A stretch of 64,000 nucleotides of DNA from the NCBI GenBank assembly GCA_002270565.1, contig NQMI01000192.1:1-64000 (forward strand), given 5' to 3'. Below, in pieces: positions 22,379-35,362 of this stretch (its first letter is position 1; each line of letters opens with the position of its first letter). The notes beneath the pieces are model-generated. The model saw only the letters and a list, made by a program, of their open reading frames with translations, had not been told where the DNA came from and did no database searches. This DNA is from Stenocarpella maydis. Its lineage: Eukaryota; Ascomycota; Sordariomycetes; Diaporthales; Diaporthaceae. The translations under genes were made by a program, and so were the position numbers.

Positions 22379-22531
22379 TATACGTTGGCCAAACAAGGCG
22401 CGCTATGTATTGTGCTAATTGCGATACGAAATCAGTCGGCCCTACGAGTCTAGTCAAATGCCACATTCAATTACTGCCTTCGTAGGTGGCAAGGCGCAGA
22501 GATTATGTTATCCCCAGACATCTTCGTTTCC

Positions 22532-23507
22532 TCACGGAAGTGCCTGAGTATATAATCCTTGACCCAAGAGACGCCGGCGGGCGAGCTCTTCTACGCAGTC
22601 CTCACAAATTTCCTGGCGCTCTACATGCCCAGACAGAATTGATGACACGTTCACCAGCTGGTGGTCCTCAATAAATGCCGGGAGGCAGACTGTCTCACAG
22701 GACATGCCACATCGACGGCATATTAGCCCTTTTCTGCAAAAGGGACATTGAGCAGGATTGAATAGTACTCCTCTCTTTCGTCCTGCCAATTATCCCTGAT
22801 TTTAAGATGGTTCGAGAGAGACTCACGAAAGCAGTAGTCGCCAATAAGGTGTCCGCATGGAAGTACCACACACCTCTCAAATCGAATTTGACACCTCCCA
22901 CTGTGATTTGATGTAAACCCAGCACAAACATTGCCTCATAGCAAATCACGCATCTGAGATCTGGGCATGGAAGACTAGGATCGCCAAGGTATCGTTCGAG
23001 TGCTGGCCGAAATGTGACTCGCTCTGGTGACTGCGAATTGTTGTCTTGTGCTTCCAAATTCCTGCTTTCTCGGCTGATTCCGGCGGGGTGGGAAGAAGGC
23101 GTGGATAATCCAGCTCCATGGGACTTGATATTTCCGTGGCCAGATGTGTAAGCACCCGTGATACCAGGAACGCCAGGTCTTAGGTTCAGGCTCGAAGTGC
23201 TTGCTTGACTGTTACCAACTGCAGGGCTGGAAAGATCCAGGGTCGCTTGCAGTTGCCGCACTGCTCCCGAATCAACATGCGATTTGAATGAGCATCTTGC
23301 AGGCGAGCTTACTACTGGTGGTCTCAACTTGGGACGCGGCTCCCTCTTAAGCTGACATGAGGCCTGTTCTTGGATACAGACTGGCTTCTCCGGTATCCAT
23401 GAGCCTTGCAAGGTTTTGGACACCGTATGGCTGAAGAAGAGTGGCACTGTATCTACTCGCCGTTCGTTTGATGGTTCTGTACAGGAGGTGCCGCAATGTG
23501 GTGGCAT
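22532..23507 (-). CDS. RING-type zinc-finger protein, possible E3 ligase
   Basis: From an ATG at 23507 the protein has a Ser/Pro-rich N-terminal half and then CPDLRCVICYEAM, the first RING cysteine pair. The rest of the RING is in other frames: RFERCVVLPCGHLIGDYCF, then FNPAQCPFCRKGLICRRCG and a His/Cys-containing tail (CEDCVEELARRR) to the stop at 22532. A 44-nt GT-AG intron at 22783-22826 joins the last two frames exactly. The first join would need a 29-nt GT-AG segment at 22901-22929 or an indel. The CGHLIGDYC form, with Gly at a metal-ligand place, is frequent in fungal RING proteins. RING proteins usually act as ubiquitin ligases; the target is unknown. The gene lies between two transposons, so it may be decaying; the zinc residues are kept. 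Confidence 0.6.
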
Positions 23508-24039
23508 TTGAAACTTAATGACTGGCGATTTGGTGTATGGACAGCCCACCTATATTTTGTGGTATGCATGGGCCACCTACTTCCCATAATTCTTTGTCTT
23601 TCATGTAGATGACAGGGAAAATAACTGCCTAGATATAGTAGCTCTTCGAAGAGACATCCACAGATTCTGAAATCTAGAACCAATGTTTTCCAGCCTTCGA
23701 GATGATGCTCATTTGCGTGACAAAGCTACTGAGGAAGGCAGAGCTCCCCTCAAGGCACGGACTTCGCCTACATTCACCAGGTCCTTCCAAGACATGAAGT
23801 AATTGAAGTCGTATGAAATAATATTGGCACATTAGTGAACATCTACACAGGAAATCCGCCCCAAAAACGGCTCTCAAAGCCTCTCTGAACCTGCGGGGAT
23901 ATTCGAATGAAGAGCAAACTTCTTGGAGAAATTTATTTAGAAGAAGAATCCATGATTGCCCACCAATGTTTTGGAACGAGAGAGACCAGCTAAGATTATG
24001 AGAAGGGAAGTAATAAATTTTGAAATTATTCATAGTTGG
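23508..24039. other. Spacer left of the Copia retrotransposon
   Basis: Minus-strand frames here (for example 23674-24033) continue upstream of the RING gene but show no recognisable domain. Nothing else is seen. Confidence 0.3.
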
Positions 24040-24044
24040 GCTTC
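24040..24044 (+). repeat. Target-site duplication GCTTC, left
   Basis: Five bases directly before the left LTR, repeated exactly at 35358-35362 after the right LTR. Confidence 0.88.
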
Positions 24045-24257
24045 TGTGGCAATAGTAGTGTGCAACAGCACATTAGTGGGCTATCGCTACAGCCACCGTA
24101 CTGTAGCCAGAGGGCGTAGTTGCTTACTAAGCAACTACCACCCACTATATAGACCCGAGATAGCTGGCAGGCTACGCCCACTGCACCCACTACTTGAGAC
24201 AGAGAGAAATATAAGAACAACACCCCACTCGTATTGCAATATATAACCCATCCAACA
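24045..24257 (+). repeat. 5' LTR of Copia element
   Basis: 213 bp starting TGTGGCAATAGTAG and ending CCATCCAACA; same length as 35145-35357 with about eight differences, all transitions. Confidence 0.92.
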
Positions 24258-24779
24258 CTAATCAGTGGTTGCAAGGGCGACCATAGATTAGCAAGGATTG
24301 AAGAGACAGATCATTACTGCTTTAATAGTGGCTATGCTAATGGTACTGACGGCATTACTCCTTAAAGATACTCTGGTGGTCTTTAGTAATATTATCACTA
24401 CCTATTGTAAGAAGAAGAGGGCTTTATATGTGTAACGCTATACTCCACCTTTATCCTATGTGCGTTTATTACGCCCTGAGTATCATTAGAAAGCAACTGC
24501 GGAATGCGTGAGGCTGCATAATGTTGCCAACCTATAGCTACTCTTGAAGATAACGCTAGAAATATCACCACTTCGGCACCCATCGGCAACTACCCCGGCA
24601 ATCCCCTTGGCAATCAGCTATACCAGCCGAGGTTAACCTTACCAGCCGGCACATCTTTACTACCCCTACTAACAGCTTACTCCTATATACTTACTACCCC
24701 TTGTTACCATCTTTTTTACCCCTACTTTGCCCCAGCATACCCCTATTCTTTACTATAATACCATATACTAACTATATGA

Positions 24780-27700
24780 TCCGCATATCACAATAGCAAA
24801 CCCCCGTGATAAAGATGACACCCCTATGCTATCAGCATTAACAGCCGTACCAACAGTCACTACTAGTCTTAACCCTATCAACTTGTTGGATATGATTAAG
24901 GATATATTACTTAGGGAGGCTATTGCTAAGATGAGCCTTAACCCTAGTTTATAGGGGGTAAACCCGGATCCAGATGCTCTAAATAACCTAAGACTACATG
25001 CAATCCATCTTAATACCTATATATAAGCATGCTACCAAGCATACGCAAGGCATACTAGCTAGGAAGTCTATATTAACTTTAAGGATGACTTTAGGGACTG
25101 GAAAGAGCAAATATTTAAAGTAATCTATTGTAATATCCTTATTGCCCTTAAGAAGATACTGCAAAGTAAGGGAATACACCTATGGGTTAATAATAATATA
25201 AAGACCTTTATGGAACTATTAAAGATAGATTCCCTACCAAAAGCCCCAGCATCCGCGTAATACTAGCACTAATAGATGATATGGTTGAAGAGATATTGTA
25301 ATTATATCCCCTTTAATAATAGTCTATTATTTAAGGAATGCTAACTAGCACTAAGCAGCAATAGAGGGATAGGCCTAAGTACCTACGGACCTATATTATA
25401 ACCTACTGCCCCAGCCGTACCCAGATCTCAGTCCTCATCCTGTCAGCCATAGGGCATGTACAACTATGAGACTTCTGATGGCTATAGATCAACACTTAAG
25501 TGGGAGGAATTCCGAGCTGCCTATAAGAAGCATGCTACGATCCCTCCGCAATAGCTACATGCTATACTACTGGAGAAGGGCATATCTGCTAATATGGCTA
25601 AGTACTACTTGGATGATGAGGAATTCACTAGAGCAATGGATGAAGTACTTAATGATAAAATCCGTCTCTTTTATGACGTCTGTAAAAACAACCACCTATA
25701 CCCAACTTACTTCTGGGCAGTATTACCCGTGATATTGAAGGGTGAAGCTAAGGATTTTTATATATAGTTAATTATGGATAAGGATACCTTTATTATAGCA
25801 TATGCTAAACTTAAGCAATGATATAATATAGATAGCAGATAATGAGTATATTTAACAATATGGAATACTACTACTTTTGCATTAATATAGTAGAAGAATG
25901 AGAGCAAAACCTTATTAGAAATAGTGGAAATCTTAATTAAAAATATAAAGTAATACTCCTAAATACTTGGCTATAAAGAAGCACTGGGAGATAAACTACT
26001 ATGTGATAACCTCATCCGTGCTATATGCGGTATACCTGAGTTCTAATTTGTTAAGCTGATGGTCCCAGCTACTGCTAATAAAGTATATAATATGCTCTGT
26101 TGTTGTGCTGCATCATTAGGGCCTTAACGCCCCTCCCAGTCATATACTATAGGGCAAGGCAATAATGATGGATAGGATGGTGACTATAATGAGGATGAAG
26201 ATTAAGATAATAAGCAGTACCTTAATAGTGACTAGTTCTATCTTGACTGCTGGTATAATAACAACCAGTAGTGTGGAGGCAACTACCTGAGGAACTCTAT
26301 ATGTGGGCAATATCCCTTGGGATGAGGTAATTACTATCCCTGAGGTAACTTCCGGCTGCTCTTTAGAGGATGTAACTGCCCCTATGGAAGGAATAATGGA
26401 AACAGTCCCCTATATAAGAAGAAATGCTTTATTTACTAGAAGGAAGGATGCTGGTTATTAAATCACTCTTTTGAAGAGCGCTAGAGGGCTAAAGATATGT
26501 ATATAAACATGTATAGTGCTATGGACTAACCCCCTTTAAATAACGAATTTCATGCATTCCTTATTGATTATGAGGGCATTAACTATGAGGGCAATAACTA
26601 GGAGAGTACCAGCATGTTTGTTAGCGATACTAAAGCCTGAGAAAACTATATATAGCTGGTAGATTAAGCTTTCCTCCATACCTTTGGTATTAACAATAAT
26701 GAGGAGGACCAGGATAGCCCCAGCTCTGTGACTGATAAGAATAATGTTGGCAGCGGTGATAATAAAGCTGATGAGGAAGCTAGTGATATCAAGGAAGTCT
26801 TCATAATAGACAACTACTCGCGCCAGCGCTTCCAGGGGATCCTCCTGGATACTAGTGCAGCTAACTATTCCACTGCCGGGTACAACCAATACACTGCTCT
26901 GCAGCAACTATTACCTATTGCTCTTAATAAGTCTTGCGCAAGCGAAGCATTAGTTTGCTTCAGACCAGGAAAACTACTATAGTTAATAGGAGCAACTATA
27001 GTTAATATAGCAGCCAGTAACTTAACGTTCCACATAATAAAGATAGCAACCCCCTTCCTCTTATATATGCAAGATATGAATGTGCACTCACTCTTTATGT
27101 AAAATATAACTAATAAAGTTATATAATATAAGCTAAATTGGTAGCATGAGAAGATATTTCCTATTACTTGGAAGTGGGGATACTTATGGTTCCTTATGAA
27201 TATCAATAAGGATAATAATACCCTTATTCTCTTCCTTATGGAAATCAAACTATAGCAACTATACAGATGATTTAAATACCTATCTATTGATTATCTTTCC
27301 CGGCTGTTAATAGGCGCGGGCTATAATGTTGATTCCTCAGCATTAGAGGCTATTACCAAGTTCTGTCACTACTACCAAATGCACTCTCCTACGCCCTAAA
27401 GATTCAAGTTCAACCTCTGTGATAATATTGACTTTAACTATGAGGTTGTTGTGGATGTAATGTACTTGATAGGCCTTCCTATACTACACGTTGTTGACTT
27501 GGCTACTTCCTTCCAAGCCGGATGATTCTTACCTTCTCTTTCCACTAAAGATATGTGGGAAGCCCTATAAAGTTGCTGGATTGATATATATATGGGTCCC
27601 CTGGACCGCCTTATATCTGATGCGGGGACTAACTTTGCTTCTGGTGAGTTCAAGAGTATAGTATGTATTATAGGGATTACATATAAACAGATACCTGCAG

Positions 27701-29119
27701 AAGCACATTAGTCAATCAGTAAAGTAGAGCGATATTACGCTCCTTTATGCAGGGCTTTTGATATCTTATATGCTGAGTTATTAACTATATTTACTAAGGA
27801 AGCTATACTATAGATAAGCTTTGTAGTAGTTAATAACACGGTTGGCCCGGATGGCCTCATGCCAACTCTCCTAGTGTTTGGAGCATACCCATGTATAACG
27901 GAAGACTCTGCCCCTATGCTATCTACTCTAAGGAGAGCTGAGGTAGTACAGAAGGTAATAAAGGAGATTAGGAGAATTAATGCAGCATGTAAAATCAATA
28001 AAGCATTACGTGCAAGGAACGGCCCAGATATATTAGGAATCTTAAGCCTTTCACTCCAGAGCGAAGTATATGTATGGTGAGAAAAGACTGGGTGGCAAGG
28101 CCTATATAAATTGCTTTTTATTGATAACCATGATATGATAATTGACTTACTAAATGGACTAGTTGTTTTCTGGTTAACCCTTATATAGCCATATTACCGG
28201 GATAAAGAAGGACCTATTGATTTGCTGAACCCTGATAAAATCCCTGAGGAGCCAGTATGCTTCGAGCCAGACCCCGTACCGGCTATCCCTAACCCAGTAG
28301 TCCCTCAACGACAAGGACGACCACGGGGAACCAAGAGTAAGCAGAAGGCGGTCGTTACTACAGATGATGATAATGATAACCCTGCTGCTAATAATGATAA
28401 CGATAAGGTGGAAGATAAGATCATCGCCCATACATTCCTCACGCAATATAAAATCAAGAACTATAAACTTACTCTAAAGCTTTACTAGGATGGCATTATT
28501 ACTACCCCGGGCGACCCCTTTAAGGAGTTAGACGATAGGGAAATATCCGAGCTGATTAGCTAAGGAGTATTTTAGTTTAAGTAGTTTAATAAGAGGAAAT
28601 ATAAAGGAATATAGATCTTTAAGTTTTACATTATTAGGGAGATTAAGGGTAAAACCGAGAAGCCATATAAGAAGTCCTGCCTGATTATAGCTGGCTTTAG
28701 GGATCTTATAAAATATAAGATCCTTATATAATTACTAATAGTATAATATATGAGTTATTAACTCTTTCTCGCCCTTATGCCTTCTTTAATGACTAAGGGA
28801 TTATATCTTGAATTCCGTAATATTACCCAGGCCTATCTATAGTTAAAATCCATACTTGAGAGGCCCATCTTATACTATCTTCCTCCTGAAATAAGGGGTA
28901 AATACCCGGCTAGCACAATCATGAGGGTAATCAAGCCTCTATATGGCATTACTGAAGCTAGCGTGCACTAGTGGGCTATATACCATAAACACCATATCAA
29001 GAAGCTGGGGATGATTGTGTCTGCATATAACCCATGCCTCCTGATAGCTGACTATAGCAGCAAGGGCAGCGAGGACATCTTTGGTATCACTGCTATGCAG
29101 ACTAATGATACCCTTACCC
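24780..29119 (+). pseudogene. Copia polyprotein relic, first body, ends inside RT
   Basis: The order of recognisable pieces is Copia-type. A gag region comes first, then a zinc-knuckle segment near 26420-26480 (KKCFIY, stop, KEGCWLLNH). The protease active site is near 26835 (ILLDTSAANYSTAG, with Ser in place of Gly after the Asp-Thr). The integrase zinc part is at about 27360 (FCHYYQMHSP). The integrase core has VVVDVMYL (27450), LISDAGTNF (27610) and SKVERYYAPL (27718) with the D, D and E residues. The RT piece includes PLYGITEASVH near 28945 and AYNPCLLIADY near 29020. In-frame stops interrupt it throughout, mostly in TAG/TAA contexts that fit C-to-T change. It breaks off at the N at 29120. 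The exact start is not clear. Confidence 0.82.
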
Positions 29120-29120
29120 N

Positions 29121-32100
29121 CCTATAGACCTATATTACAACCTACTGCCCCAGCCATACCCAGATCTCAGTCCCTATCCCGTCAGCTATAGGGCATATAT
29201 AATTATGAGACTTCTGATGGCTATGGATTACTACTTAAGTAGGAGGAATTCTGAGCTGCTTATGAGAAGCATGCTACAATCCTTCCGCAATAGCTATATA
29301 TTATACCACTAGAGAAGGGCATATTTGCTAATATGACTAAGTATTACTTGGATGATGAGAAATTCACTGGAGCAATAGATGAAGTACTTGATAATAAAAT
29401 CTATCTCTTTTATAATATCTATAAAAATAACCACCTATACTTAACTTACTTCTGGGCAGCATTACTTATAATATTAAAGGGTAAAGCTAAGGATTTTTAT
29501 ATATAATTAATTATAGATAAGGATACCTTTGCTATAGCATATACTAAACTTAAGCAATAATTTAATATAGATAGCAGATAATAAGTATATTTAATAATAT
29601 GGAATACTACTATTTTTGCATTAATATAGTAGAAGAATAAGGGCAAAACCTTATTAGAAATAGTGGAAATCTTAATTAAAAATATAAAGCAATACTCCTG
29701 AATACTTGGCTATAAAGAAGCACTGGGAGATAAACTACTATATGATAACATTATTTATGCTATATGCGGTATACCTGAGTTCTACTTTATTAAGCTAATA
29801 GCTCCAGCTACTGCTAATGAAGTGTGTAATATGCTCCATTATTGCGCTGCATCATTAGGGCCTTAACGCCCCTCCCAATTATACACTATAGGACAAGGTA
29901 ATAATAATGGACAGGATGGTAACTATAATGAGGATAAAGAATAAGATAATAAGCAGTACCTTAATAGTAATTAGTTCTATCTTAACCGCTAGTATAATAA
30001 TAACTAGTGGTATGGAGGTAACTACCTAAGAAACTCTATATGTGGGTGATATCCCCTGGGATAAGGCAATTACTATCCCTAAGGTAACTTCTAGCCGCTC
30101 TTTAGAGGATATAACTATCCCTATGAAAGGAATAATGAAAATAGTCCCCTATATAAGAAGAAATGCTTTATTTGCTAGAAGGAAGAATACTAGTTATTAA
30201 ATTACTCTTTTAAAGAACGCTAGAGGGCTAAAGGCATATATATAAATATATATAGCACTATAAACTAACCCCCTTTAGATAATAAATTTTATATATTCCT
30301 TATTAACTATAAAGGCATTAATTATAAGGGTAATAACTAGGAGAGTACCAGTATGTTTATTAGCAATACTAAAGCCTAAGAAAACTATATATAGCTGATA
30401 GACCAAGCTTTCCTTTATACCTTTAGTATTAATAATAATAAGGAGGACTAAGACGGCCCCAGCTCTATAACTGATGAGAATAATATTAGTAGCAGTAATA
30501 ATAAAGCTAATAAGGAAGCTAGCGATATTAAGGAAGTCTTTATAATAGACAACTACTTGCGCTAGTGCTTCCAGGGGATCCTCCTGGATACCGGTGCAGC
30601 CAATTATTCCACTGCTGGGTACAACCAATACACTGCTCTGCAGCAACTATTACCTATTACTCTTGATAAGTCTCATATAGGCAAAGCATTAGTTCGCTTT
30701 AGACTAGGAAAACTACTACAGTTAATAGGAGCAACTATAGTTAATATAGCACCTAGCAACTTAATGTTCTATATAATGAAGATAGCAACCCCTTTCCTCT
30801 TATATATATAAGATATAAATATATACTTACTCTTTATGTAAAATATAACCAATAAAGTTATATAATATAAGCTAAATTGGTAGTATAAGAAGATATTTTC
30901 TATTACTTAAAAGTAGGGATACCTATAGTTCCTTATGAATATTAATAAAGATAATAACACCCCCATTCTCTTCCTTACGGAAGTTGAACTATAGCAGCTA
31001 TATAGATAATTTAGGTACCCATCTATTAATTATCTTTTCCAGCTATTAATAAGCGCGGGTTATAATATTAATTCCTTAGTATTAAAAGCTATTACTAAGT
31101 TCTATTACTACTGCTAAATGCACTCTCCTATGCCCTAAAGATTTAAGTTTAACCTCTATAATGATATTAACTTTAACTATGAGGTTATTATAGATGTAAT
31201 ATACTTGATAGGCCTTCCTATACTACACATTATTAACTTGGCTACTTCCTTCTAAGCTAGATGATTCTTACCTTCTCTTTCTACTAAAGATATATAGGAA
31301 GCCTTATAAAGTTGCTAAATTAATATATATATAGGTCTCCCAAACCGCCTTATATCTAATGCAGGAACTAACTTTACTTCTAGCGAGTTTAAGAGCACAA
31401 TATATATTATAGGAATTATATATAAACAGATACCTATAAAAGCATATTAGTTGATTAGCAAAGTAGAGCAATATTACACTCCTTTATACAGAGCTTTTAA
31501 CATCTTATATACTAAGTTATCAACCACATTTACTAAGGAAGCCATACTATAGATAAGCTTTACAGCAGTTAATAACACGGTTGGCCCGGATAGCCTTGTG
31601 CTAACTCTCCTAGTATTTAGAGTATACCCACATATAATAGAAGACTCTACCCCTATACTATCTACTCTAAGAAGAGCTAAGGTAATATAAAAGGTGATAA
31701 AGGAGATTAGGAGAATTAATATAGCATGTAAAATTAATAAAGCATTATATATAAGGAATAGCCCAGATATATCGGGAATCTCAAGCCTTCCACTCTAGAG
31801 TGAAGTATATATATAGCGAGAAAAGACTGGGTGATAAGGCCCATATAAACTGCTCTCTATTAATAACCACAATATAACAATTAACCTACTAAATAAACTA
31901 GTTGTTTTCTAGTTAACCCTTATATAGCTATACTACCGGGATAAAGAAGGACCTATTAATCTGCTAAACCCTAATAACATCCCTAAGGAGCCAGTATACT
32001 TCAAGCTAGATCCCATACTAGCTATCCCTAACCCGGTAGTCCCTTAATAATAAGGACGGCTATAGGGAACTAAGAGTAAGCAGAAGGCGGTTGTTACTAT

Positions 32101-33829
32101 AAATGATGATAATGATAACCCTGCTGCCAATAATAATAATGATAAGGTGGAAGATAAGATTATCACCCATATATTCCTTACTTAATGTGAAATCAAGAAC
32201 TATAAACTTGCTCTAAAGCTCTGCCAGGATAGCATTATTACTACCCCAGGCAACCCCTTTAAGGAGTCAGATAATAGGGAAGTATTCAAGCTAATTAGCT
32301 AAGGAGTATTCTAGTTTAAGCAATTTAATAAGAGGAAATATAAAGGAATATAGATCTTTAAGTCTTATATTATTAGGGAAATTAAGGGCAAAACCAAGAA
32401 GCCATATAAGAAGTCCCGCTTAGTTATAGCTGGCTTTAGGGATCTTATAAAATATGAGATCCTTATATAATTATTAATAATATAATATATAAGTTATTAA
32501 CTCCTTCTTACCCTTATACCTTCTTTAATAACTAAGGGACTATATCTTGAACTCTGTGATATTACCTAGGCCTATCTATAGTTAAAATCCACACTTAAGA
32601 GGCCTATCTTATGCTACCTTCCTCTTAAAATAAGGGGTAAATACCCAGCTAGCATAATTATAAGGGTAATCAAGCCTCTATATAGCATTACTAAAGCCAG
32701 CATATACTAGTGGGCTATATACCATAAACACTATATTGAGAAGCTGGGGATGATTATATCTGCATATGACCCGTGCCTCTTGATAGCTAACTATAGCAGC
32801 AAGGATATCTTTAGTATTACTGCCATACAGACTGATAATACCCTTACCCTCTATACCCTAGCTTTCTTAGAACTTAAGGAGCAAAAGATTAAGAAAGAGG
32901 AGATCTGCTGCAAGCTAAAGGATAGATTAACCCCTAAGAGATTACTAGACTTTAATAGCATAAAGATCATAATATTATATAATAGTATTATGCATCTCAG
33001 ATAGAAGGGCTAAGGGGCAAAGATACAGCTAGTTGATTATATAGCTATAGATTGCATTCAATAATATATAGAATAACGCGCATAAGGAGTATATCTAGCC
33101 TCTATTTGCTATCTGGAAGTAGCATTTAACCTCTCTATTGCAGTATAAATTCAAGACCCTAAAGAAGAGGATTATACTAAGTTGAATAGGCGGCTAAAGT
33201 GGTAAGTAGACCACCTTAACTGTGGCCTTGACTATATTCCTCTGGACCTTGCGGCAGCTAAGTTGATAATCTTTGTGAATAGGTCTTTTGCCAATAATAA
33301 GGACCTTAGTTCTCAAATTAGCTATATAATTGCCCTGGTAAATAAAAAGCAAACCAAGCAACCATCTATATGGAAGATTACTGGAAACATCCTCTATTGG
33401 TTGTTAATAAAGTATAAGAAGGTTATATACAGCATACTTGCTTCTAAGATTTATAGTATGGTTAACGGCTTTAATATAAGGATTATAATATTAGCTACTT
33501 TGCGCCAGGTTACCAAATGCCTGAGTCTACTAGAGATCCCTCTCATTGTTTGTACAGACTCATACTTATTATATGAGTGTCTGGTTAAGCTAGGGACAAT
33601 AAAAGAGAAACGCCTGATGATTGATGTGATAGCATTGAGGTAGTTATATGAGAAGCGTAAGATCTATAAGATCCGGTGGATTACTAGGGACTATAACCTA
33701 GCAGATGCCTTCACAAAGAGTACATTAAATAAGGCGCTAGAATGCCTTATTAATAATAATACCCTTATCATTAAGGTGGAAGGATATATAGACTGTAGCC
33801 AGTTGGTAATAACCCCTTCCTCTACCTAA
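29121..33829 (+). pseudogene. Copia polyprotein relic, second body, gag to RNase H
   Basis: It begins at the point equal to about base 25382 of the first body, inside gag, and passes the same protease (near 30585, ILLDTGAANYSTAG with the canonical Gly), integrase and RT regions. It then adds the part missing from the first body: the end of RT and a fairly open RNase H region (33263-33643, SFANNKDLSSQISYIIALVNK, YSILASKIYSMVNGF, VCTDSYLLYECL). The family ending IRWITRDYNLADAFTKS reaches a stop at 33827-33829. It is more AT-rich and has more stops than the first body up to about 32.7 kb, but the RNase H part is much less damaged. Confidence 0.82.
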
Positions 33830-35144
33830 ACACTATATGAGGGATTATAATAATTGCTGTAAGAACAGCTATGTGCTAACTTGCCCAGCAAGAGCATACT
33901 CAATAGCAATTGACTAACTAATGCAACTTGGTTAGTAATATACTAATGTAATACTAATGCTGCCCTATATAAAGGAAGAATTACCACTTCCCAGCACCCT
34001 GAGCCCTGGATGGAAGTTAATAAGTACCTTGAGATATAAAAAGGGATTACATAATACCAACAACCAGCAAAACTTTAGATCCCCATCAATTAGTTACCTG
34101 TATCTTACCCTAAGGAGCTGTATAGTTGGCTAGTATATGGTTTAAATTCATCCCAAGGGTGAGACCTTATAGCTAAGATTTTTACAGTAGTGCCTATGCA
34201 CTAAGGGTTTAGGTGATAAGGGTTACCACTATCCCATGGGCACTTAAGTTGCTAGCTGTATATATCGGGCGTCCCTGGTTAAGATTTCGCGGTCTTAACT
34301 CCTGCTCAATGTATATTTTATATACTTACTAAGAGCGGCATCGGATATTGCACGCTCTACTATGCATTTTATTGAAAAGTTGGCTCTAATATGCCATTTA
34401 TTACCGTCTGCTATGATCCCTACCTGACCCAACTACTACCTTATCTACACCCACCAACTCTTGCTATTGGCTTCTGATGGAGAGGGCTTTATTGAGTATT
34501 CTTCCCCTAAATGGCCCCGGGTGAAGAGGGCTTTTATAGATTGAGTTGTTGTTGAAACTTGTTATTAATGTCTGCTATTGGATTGGAAGCTGATCTGGAC
34601 TATACTTAATTTAGTTAATTGTTAATACTTAGTAAAGAGAGAGAAGGGGTTTGGAAGGCTGGATAGTTGTTATTTTAGTTCTAGGGAGTCCGGGCAATTG
34701 TTATTCTAGCTCTAGGCAAATCCTTATTCAACCTGTGGCCTATAGGTGAAGGAAGCATAAGTCCTTATTGCATATTTCTTTTAAAACCCTTAAGTACTAA
34801 AGATAATAAATGGGCAGTATATGTTAATGGAAGCAGACATTTTGCATAGGGAAAGTACTATATTGTGCCGGACCGTATAATTATGGGCTCCTAGCTTCTA
34901 GAGGAAGTAGGGACCGCTATGACACGCTAGGCCTCTCTGGGTGCCTGTATTTGATGGGCACTTGGTACAACGGTATATTTGATGAACTTGGCAAAGGGGC
35001 TGCTATAACCAAAAGCAACGGCAACATAGGGATTCTGATAATGAATACGGTAATTCTTTTATTCTTATTATAATAGCGAGAGCGTGGGTTCAACCCCACG
35101 CCTGGGATTTTTTTACTATGATTTTTAAAAGAAAAGACTACCAG
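33830..35144 (+). other. Copia 3' leader region between RNase H and 3' LTR
   Basis: About 1.3 kb with no coding signal. A perfect 7-bp hairpin with a TTCAAC loop at 35082-35101 is followed by T7 at 35108-35114. I see no other features. Confidence 0.5.
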
Positions 35145-35357
35145 TGTAGCAATAGTAGTGTGCAACAGCACATTGGTGGGCTATCGCTACAGCCACCATA
35201 CTGTAGCCAGAGGGCGTAGTTGCTTACTAAGCAACTACCACCCACTATATAGACCCGAGATAGCTGGCGGGCTACGCCCACTGCACCCACTACTTGAGAC
35301 AGAGAGAAATACAAGAACAACACCCCACTCGTATTGCAATACGTGACCCATCCAACA
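35145..35357 (+). repeat. 3' LTR of Copia element
   Basis: 213 bp starting TGTAGCAATAGTAG and ending CCATCCAACA. A purine-rich stretch (AAAAGAAAAGACTACCAG) lies directly upstream at about 35127-35144 and may be the polypurine tract. Confidence 0.92.
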
Positions 35358-35362
35358 GCTTC
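35358..35362 (+). repeat. Target-site duplication GCTTC, right
   Basis: Exact copy of 24040-24044. Confidence 0.88.

Larger units (their letters stand above)
24045..35357 (+). mobile_element. Ty1/Copia LTR retrotransposon with two partial internal regions
   Basis: This 11.3-kb element is bounded by two 213-bp LTRs (TGT...ACA) and a perfect 5-bp target duplication. Inside are two successive Copia bodies on the plus strand with the order gag, protease, integrase, reverse transcriptase, RNase H. The first runs from the 5' leader to within the RT (24258-29119). The second starts again inside gag at 29121 and runs through RNase H to the 3' leader. A single N at 29120 marks the join. Both bodies are full of stops and AT-enriched, the second more strongly. 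All LTR-to-LTR differences I see are transitions. No intact protein is encoded. Confidence 0.9.

Noticed and set aside
35082..35114. tRNA-like T-arm with a B-box-like GGTTCAACCCC and T7
   Set aside because: With a 7-base T-loop the stem does not pair, and no acceptor or anticodon arm is found upstream; it is a 7-bp hairpin with a 6-base loop.
24045..35357. CRISPR array or tandem satellite
   Set aside because: The only long direct repeats are the two LTRs and the two retrotransposon bodies; there are no regularly spaced short repeats.
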